DNA from: Mesorhizobium sp. M1D.F.Ca.ET.043.01.1.1
GTDB taxonomy: Bacteria > Pseudomonadota > Alphaproteobacteria > Rhizobiales > Rhizobiaceae
Direction of reading: 5' to 3'
Length of the DNA: 64,000 nucleotides
Assembly (NCBI RefSeq): GCF_003952385.1
Contig: NZ_CP034444.1
Span: forward strand, 806,001 to 870,000
The position numbers and the translations under genes were made by a program. Within the stretch, counting starts at the first letter, position 1; every line of letters starts with the position of its first letter. The notes beneath the pieces were generated by a model. That model worked only from the letters and a program-made list of their open reading frames with translations. It was not told the origin of the DNA and did no database searches. Positions 60,297-64,000 of the stretch are shown here, piece after piece.

Positions 60297-60719
60297 ATGA
60301 ACAAGCTGAATCGCAGGTCCGCAATTGCCCTCGGCGTCACGGCCGCGACTATTGCGCCCCTGTTCGCAACGGCAACATTCGCCAAGACAAAGAAGTACGG
60401 TCCGAAGGAAGGCAAGGAGATTGCGCCCGGCGTCAGGGTTGTGGAGGTCGGTACCGGCAATTCCGATATTCCCGCCTACAAAAGCATCTCCATTGTCGAC
60501 GTCGTGTTTCAACCGGGAGCACACGCGCCTCAAAGTGTGATGGACAACGACATGGTGTGCACGATTACGTCGGGTGCATTCACCATCAAGAAGGCTGACA
60601 AGGAGTTCAAGCTCAAGGTGGGTGACATGTATACCTGCTCCAAGGGCAAGACCGACGAGGCGACGAATACGAGCAAGGAGGTCGGCGTGCATCGCATCGC
60701 CGTCCTGGTGCCCGCATAA
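60297..60719 (+). CDS. Small exported cupin-fold protein
   Basis: The 140-residue protein has a signal peptide with a twin-arginine-like start (NKLNRRSAIALGVTAATIAP) and a conserved cupin core: VVFQPGAHAPQSVMDND and TSGAFTIKKADKEFKLKVGD. The usual histidine triad is reduced to a single His, with other polar residues. GGGAGG precedes the ATG at 60297. It would sit in the periplasm as a metal or small-ligand binder. It stands alone between the copper genes and small genes. A longer frame overlapping the cytochrome gene is rejected. Confidence 0.78.
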   Translation: MNKLNRRSAIALGVTAATIAPLFATATFAKTKKYGPKEGKEIAPGVRVVEVGTGNSDIPAYKSISIVDVVFQPGAHAPQSVMDNDMVCTITSGAFTIKKADKEFKLKVGDMYTCSKGKTDEATNTSKEVGVHRIAVLVPA

Positions 60720-60883
60720 GCGAGAACCACAGCCGACCCGCCGCGATCGGCCGTGACACCGGCGTGGCGGCCGCCAGACCCTGATCAGGAAGGCCGCGAG
60801 ACGGTTTGTCGGCGCGCATCACAAAAGTGACGCGCTGACCCGGCTATATGCCGGGCTCATGCAGCCAACACAGGGTTCCGGTC

Positions 60884-61117
60884 ATGGATGCCAGCGAACT
60901 GCAGGCCATAGGCGACACGCTGATGCGCCTCGTCACCCCCGACATGACACCGAAGGAGCTGGTCAAGGCGGTGCGCAAGGTGCATCCCGGTACCAAGAAG
61001 AAGGACATCGCCCGCGCCGCCTTCCACGCCATCATCGCCAATGCCGACCAGGATCTCGGCAAATCGAGGAACCTGCAGGCTTTCGCGATCGCCGAGCGCA
61101 CCCAGCAGGCGGAATAG
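60884..61117 (+). CDS. Small conserved-looking hypothetical protein
   Basis: The 77-residue product starts MDASELQAIGDTLMRLVTPD and has two or three helices, with a Lys-rich turn (HPGTKKKDIARAAFHAII). It shows clean coding style, no signal peptide and no membrane segment. Its family is not recognised. The upstream extension to 60848 lacks a ribosome site. Confidence 0.6.
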   Translation: MDASELQAIGDTLMRLVTPDMTPKELVKAVRKVHPGTKKKDIARAAFHAIIANADQDLGKSRNLQAFAIAERTQQAE

Positions 61118-61223
61118 CGACTACCGACGATAGCTGCAAATTGCATCGATCGAATTGTCAGAAAATTAATCAGCGATTTCTAATATTATGGGTCACCCGG
61201 CAGCAAATCCCGGCGACGGACCC

Positions 61224-61370
61224 ATGACCAAGAACCTCGGCAACGCCAAGCCCAACGCTCCAGCGAGAGAGATGAAACGCTCGCCGTTCGGCAGGATCGC
61301 GCCGGCGCTTTTCCCGCTGGTGGTCGTCGCGCTCGGCTACTTCGTCGGCAAGCAGTTCTTCGGATTTTGA
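61224..61370 (+). CDS. Tiny membrane protein
   Basis: The 48-residue product has a basic N-terminal tail (MTKNLGNAKPNAPAREMKRS) and one membrane helix at the C-terminus (IAPALFPLVVVALGYFVG then KQFFGF). Gene style is typical of the many short membrane proteins between rhizobial genes. The start at 61224 is chosen over 61188 because the hydrophobic segment then follows a short basic tail. Function unknown. Confidence 0.5.
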   Translation: MTKNLGNAKPNAPAREMKRSPFGRIAPALFPLVVVALGYFVGKQFFGF

Positions 61371-61474
61371 GGCGGGCTCGCTCCCGGTTTTCCCCCGCGA
61401 CTCGCGACAATCCGATTGCAATGTGCAATCAGGCTGTGCATCCTTGGCGTCGAGCGGGCCGGAAGGAGGCGCCG

Positions 61475-62029
61475 GTGGCCAGGATCGTCTATTCCATGCT
61501 GATGTCGCTGGACGGCTATATTGCCGGACCGGACGGGAACATCGACTTGCCCGTTCCCGAAGGCGAATTGCACCGGCACTTCAACGAAGACATGCGGCGG
61601 ACAGCGACAATGCTTTGCGGGCGGCGTCTGTACGAGGCGATGCGCTACTGGGACGGTCCGGTCCGGGACGCCGGCGCCAGCGAGGTCGAGCGCGACTTCG
61701 CCCGCGCCTGGCGCGAGACGCCGAAGATCGTGTTCTCGACGACGCTGCGCGAGGTCGGAGCCAATGCCCGCCTGGCGGATGGCGACGCCGTAGCGATGGC
61801 AAGATCGCTGAAGGCTGAGACGGATGGCCAGATCAGTGTCGGCGGCGCCGGATTGGCGGCGCATCTGGCCCGAGCGCGCCTGATCGACGAGTACCGACTC
61901 TACATGCACCCGGTCGTCCTGGGCGGCGGCAAGCCGTATTTCCAGCATGGATTGTCGCTCGCGCTGACGCCACTTGGCAGGGAGCGCCTCTCCCAAGGCG
62001 TGACGCTGCTGCGCTACGCGCCTGCCTGA
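61475..62029 (+). CDS. Dihydrofolate reductase family (RibD C-terminal-like) protein
   Basis: The 184-residue protein begins at a GTG with GGAGG at ideal distance (VARIVYSMLMSLDGYIAGPDG). It has a dinucleotide-binding GQISVGGAGLAAHLARA and the family-closing HPVVLGGGKPYF. It is related to, but distinct from, the DHFR-family protein at 29700; this one is nearer the YyaP/RibD-C type. Substrate unknown. It is monocistronic with no regulator beside it. Confidence 0.86.
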   Translation: MARIVYSMLMSLDGYIAGPDGNIDLPVPEGELHRHFNEDMRRTATMLCGRRLYEAMRYWDGPVRDAGASEVERDFARAWRETPKIVFSTTLREVGANARLADGDAVAMARSLKAETDGQISVGGAGLAAHLARARLIDEYRLYMHPVVLGGGKPYFQHGLSLALTPLGRERLSQGVTLLRYAPA

Positions 62030-62720
62030 GCGCGGCAAGTTCAAGACGAGCCAGCCGGAGTTGAAGGGAGAAGGCCGCCGCTTCGGCCGTTTGCGCCGCC
62101 CCCACTGCTTTGGTCCTAGGGCCTAGGTCGTTCTTGCCCTTGTATAAGCACAAGCGCATGTTCGAGATAGCCGGCAGGCTCGCAAACTCCGGTCAGGCCC
62201 GGCCGCCGAACCCAATACACCCCCCCAGGCTGCCGGGCCGCCGGCGCGGCGGACGTCGCCAAAGCAAGCCTTCGACCACCCTCACATTCGATCCGAACCA
62301 TCGGCGCGGCGGACATGTCGGCCTCACAATCCGCTTGGACGCGTTCGTGACGCGCTGGCGTATTGTTGCGCGAACCGGGTGACATATCGAAGTCGAATTC
62401 CGCCGAGCATGCCCTAAAGCGCGTCGCGCTGAAACGGATTCGGGCGGCGCGCTTTAGGTCTTTGTTGTTATGCATGTCGTGTTCGCAAAACCGGCGCTCA
62501 CTTTGGCGCGACGTGCATTAACCACGGTTCCGAAACCTGGCTTTTTTACACAGTATCGGCGGTTTCTCGATATTTTTATTTGCGATGTCGAATCGACTGG
62601 CGGCCGGCGACTGCTCTCCTACTAAAGGCCAATGCGCCGATACTTGCGGCAACCCTTCGCACGTTAAATCGTATTGCCGTTCAAGGATGCATTTCTTGTG
62701 GCAACGAGCTGGAGCTGCAC
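62030..62720. other. Long intergenic region with repeat element
   Basis: About 690 bases without a supported gene. It contains the repeat at 62412-62520, a GC-rich left part with small palindromes, and an AT-rich patch (TTTTTACACAGTATCGG and GATATTTTTATTTGCG near 62543-62585) that probably holds the promoter of the small gene at 62721. Confidence 0.55.
62412..62520. repeat. Rhizobiales repeat TAAAGCGCG...TGCATGTCG...CGACGTGCATTA
   Basis: One hairpin TAAAGCGCGTCGCGC...GGCGCGCTTTA (62414-62457) is followed, after TCTTTGTTGTTA, by a second stem TGCATGTCG / CGACGTGCA (about 62471-62517). This two-stem arrangement is a well-known intergenic repeat in Mesorhizobium and relatives and supports the taxonomic guess. 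Non-coding. Confidence 0.75.
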
Positions 62721-62939
62721 ATGGTGGCAGGCGAACCAGACAGCGTCCGCGTAAAGGGCATCAACGGCCAGTGGATCGTGCGCGTCGTCGAAGGCGGAAG
62801 ACTGACGCAGCAGGTGTTCGACATTCACGCGGAAGCCGAAGCCTTCGCCGAGGAGGAACGGCACCGGCTGGGCCTGCCGGGCGAGCCGCCGGCCGAGGAG
62901 CCGGTCGAGGCAAGGCGGCGCGGCGGGCGCGGACGTTGA
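62721..62939 (+). CDS. Small hypothetical protein
   Basis: With the ATG at 62721 (GGAG nine bases upstream) the product has 72 residues: a beta-hairpin-like VRVKGINGQWIVRVVEGGRL, then a helix EAEAFAEEERHRLGLPG and an Arg/Gly-rich end. The strand-strand-helix shape resembles the DUF2188-type small proteins that often read INGxWxVxxEG, but I would not press the assignment. A longer frame to 62580 has no ribosome site. Confidence 0.55.
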   Translation: MVAGEPDSVRVKGINGQWIVRVVEGGRLTQQVFDIHAEAEAFAEEERHRLGLPGEPPAEEPVEARRRGGRGR

Positions 62940-63047
62940 CACAATCCGGCAGGTAAGCGACTGGCATGGCAGGCTCCGCTTCCGGGATCGGGTGGTTTGC
63001 GCTTCGCCCGGAAATGCGGGAACAATCCGCGGACGGGAGCGCTGCCG

Positions 63048-63752
63048 ATGTGCAATCTTTACAACATCACCACCAGCCAGGAGGCGATCCGCCAGTGGAC
63101 GCGGGCGTTGCGCGACATTGCCGGGAATCTCGAACCTTCGGTCGACATCTATCCCAACCAGCCGGCGCCGGTGGTGCGCAACGCCGCCGACGGCAGCCGC
63201 GAGCTCGCCAGGCTGCGCTGGGGCATGCCTACGCCGCCGGAGCGGATGCGCGGCAATGCCGATTCCGGCACGACCAACATCCGCAACCCGCAATATGCCC
63301 ATTGGCTGCCCTATCTCGGCGTCGAGAACCGCTGCGTGGTGCCGGTGACGAGCTTTGCCGAGCCCTCGCCGACGCCCGGCGACAAGGACCCCGAAACCGG
63401 CGTGCAGAAGAATTTCTGGTTTGCGCTGAGCGAAGAGAAGCCGCTGTTCTTCTTCGCCGGCCTCTGGACCCCCTGGCATGGCGTGCGCAGGGTCAAGGAA
63501 GGTCCGGGCGACCATGAGCTCTACGGGTTCCTGACGACAAGGCCCAACGCGCTGATCGCGCCGATCCACGAGAAGGCAATGCCGGTGATCCTGACCACTG
63601 AGGAGGAGACCGAGACGTGGCTCACCGCGCCATGGGCGGAGGCGAGGACGCTGCAGCGGCCCGCGCCGGACGACGCGCTGGTGATCGTCGAGAAGCCGGC
63701 GACGCAGATAAAGTTTCCTGCCGAGCCGCCGGCGCAGGGGTCGTTGTTTTAG
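63048..63752 (+). CDS. SOS-response-associated peptidase (YedK/HMCES family)
   Basis: The 234-residue protein begins MCNLYN; after Met removal Cys2 becomes the N-terminal residue that crosslinks to abasic sites in single-stranded DNA. Other family features are the active-site Asn region DSGTTNIRN, the acidic SFAEPS and the His in IHEKAMPVIL. It protects abasic DNA by a thiazolidine DNA-protein crosslink. Length matches YedK. The start at 63048 is fixed by the required Met-Cys. Alone on its strand; the methyltransferase fragment beyond faces it. Confidence 0.92.
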   Translation: MCNLYNITTSQEAIRQWTRALRDIAGNLEPSVDIYPNQPAPVVRNAADGSRELARLRWGMPTPPERMRGNADSGTTNIRNPQYAHWLPYLGVENRCVVPVTSFAEPSPTPGDKDPETGVQKNFWFALSEEKPLFFFAGLWTPWHGVRRVKEGPGDHELYGFLTTRPNALIAPIHEKAMPVILTTEEETETWLTAPWAEARTLQRPAPDDALVIVEKPATQIKFPAEPPAQGSLF

Positions 63753-63802
63753 AGGTCTTCCCATTCGAAGCGCCGGCCCGCATCTCCCAGCACCAGGGGC
63801 GG

Positions 63803-64000
63803 TTAGCTCACGCGCCAGAGGAAATATGGCCAGTCCGGCGTGTCGAAGGGCAAGGCGGTCCAGCGCGGCGACTGCATCACCCGGTCGCTGACCACCAGTC
63901 CGCCCGGCGCCATCAGCGCGTCGATCAGCGTTGCCAGCCAGCCGGCCTGGGCAGCGTCGCGGATGGGGTCCTCGCTTCCGAAATCAGCATGGGCCAGGAC
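63803..64000 (-). CDS. C-terminal end of a SAM-dependent methyltransferase-like protein (truncated by window edge)
   Basis: The minus-strand frame is open from the window edge to the TAA at 63803, giving 65 residues. VLAHADFGSEDP at the edge, LIDALMAPGGLVVSD and the closing FDTPDWPYFLWRVS fit the second half of a class I methyltransferase. The AdoMet motif would lie beyond the window. It is convergent with the YedK-like gene. Family assignment is provisional because only the tail is seen. Confidence 0.6.
   Translation of the reverse strand, partial: VLAHADFGSEDPIRDAAQAGWLATLIDALMAPGGLVVSDRVMQSPRWTALPFDTPDWPYFLWRVS

Noticed and set aside
1..64000. tRNA or rRNA genes
   Set aside because: I looked for typical tRNA arm sequences and rRNA landmarks on both strands and found none that hold up by eye; a covariance-model scan would be decisive.

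Overview
The window looks like chromosome of a high-GC alphaproteobacterium of the Mesorhizobium/Rhizobiales type. That placement is an inference. It rests on palindromic intergenic repeats I know from this order (5529-5632, 60153-60212, 62412-62520), a TGA-N9-TCA iron-responsive operator of the RirA type (30884-30898), BA14K-like domains, a ThuA/oxidoreductase pair, and overall codon style. There is no rRNA, tRNA, CRISPR array or phage block to confirm it. Most of the window is ordinary accessory metabolism in short operons.

1-8 kb: an exported truncated globin, an FAD-linked D-2-hydroxyacid dehydrogenase, a Vitreoscilla-type globin, a TetR regulator and an FMN-dependent L-2-hydroxyacid dehydrogenase, followed by a BA14K protein and a lysine-2,3-aminomutase-like radical SAM enzyme. 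8-19.7 kb: an unknown membrane protein, a serine hydrolase, two glyoxalase-fold proteins each divergent from a regulator, an acyl-CoA synthetase, a frameshifted exported protein, a long coiled-coil protein and htpG. 19.7-24.1 kb: an ABC-F ATPase whose last 36 codons exist twice. The second, diverged copy lies 2.6 kb away, and between the copies sits a small island with an SBP56/methanethiol-oxidase gene and a membrane protein.

24-42.6 kb: a 2OG-Fe(II) oxygenase, an AhpD/CMD-like protein and an OsmC protein; a phosphoesterase divergent from a di-heme peroxidase; a DHFR-family protein divergent from an HxlR regulator; an iron-regulated ferric-siderophore uptake operon (receptor, FhuD-like, FhuB, no FhuC); a BKACE enzyme; a GFA protein; an adenosine deaminase with a broken 5' end; a thuA/thuB-like pair; a DUF4239 protein and a glycosyltransferase.

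42.6-49.9 kb is the most unusual stretch. After an AT-rich leader with a perfect 14-bp palindrome comes a three-gene operon: a lipoprotein with a peptidoglycan-binding-like motif, a signal-less protein with SH3, lytic transglycosylase, NlpC/CHAP-like and lambda-lysozyme-like modules, and a multi-pass membrane protein with a long Ala-rich coil. It is convergent with a DUF2778 (Tlde1-like) L,D-transpeptidase-type protein. I know of no described system with this composition.

50-64 kb: small conserved proteins, a DUF2231 membrane protein and a methyltransferase; a translationally coupled type III polyketide synthase - methyltransferase - flavoprotein operon; a copper module of two divergent multicopper oxidases and a c'-type cytochrome with a CueR-like promoter; a cupin; small conserved proteins; a second DHFR-family protein; a YedK-type DNA-protein crosslink peptidase; and the end of another methyltransferase at the window edge.
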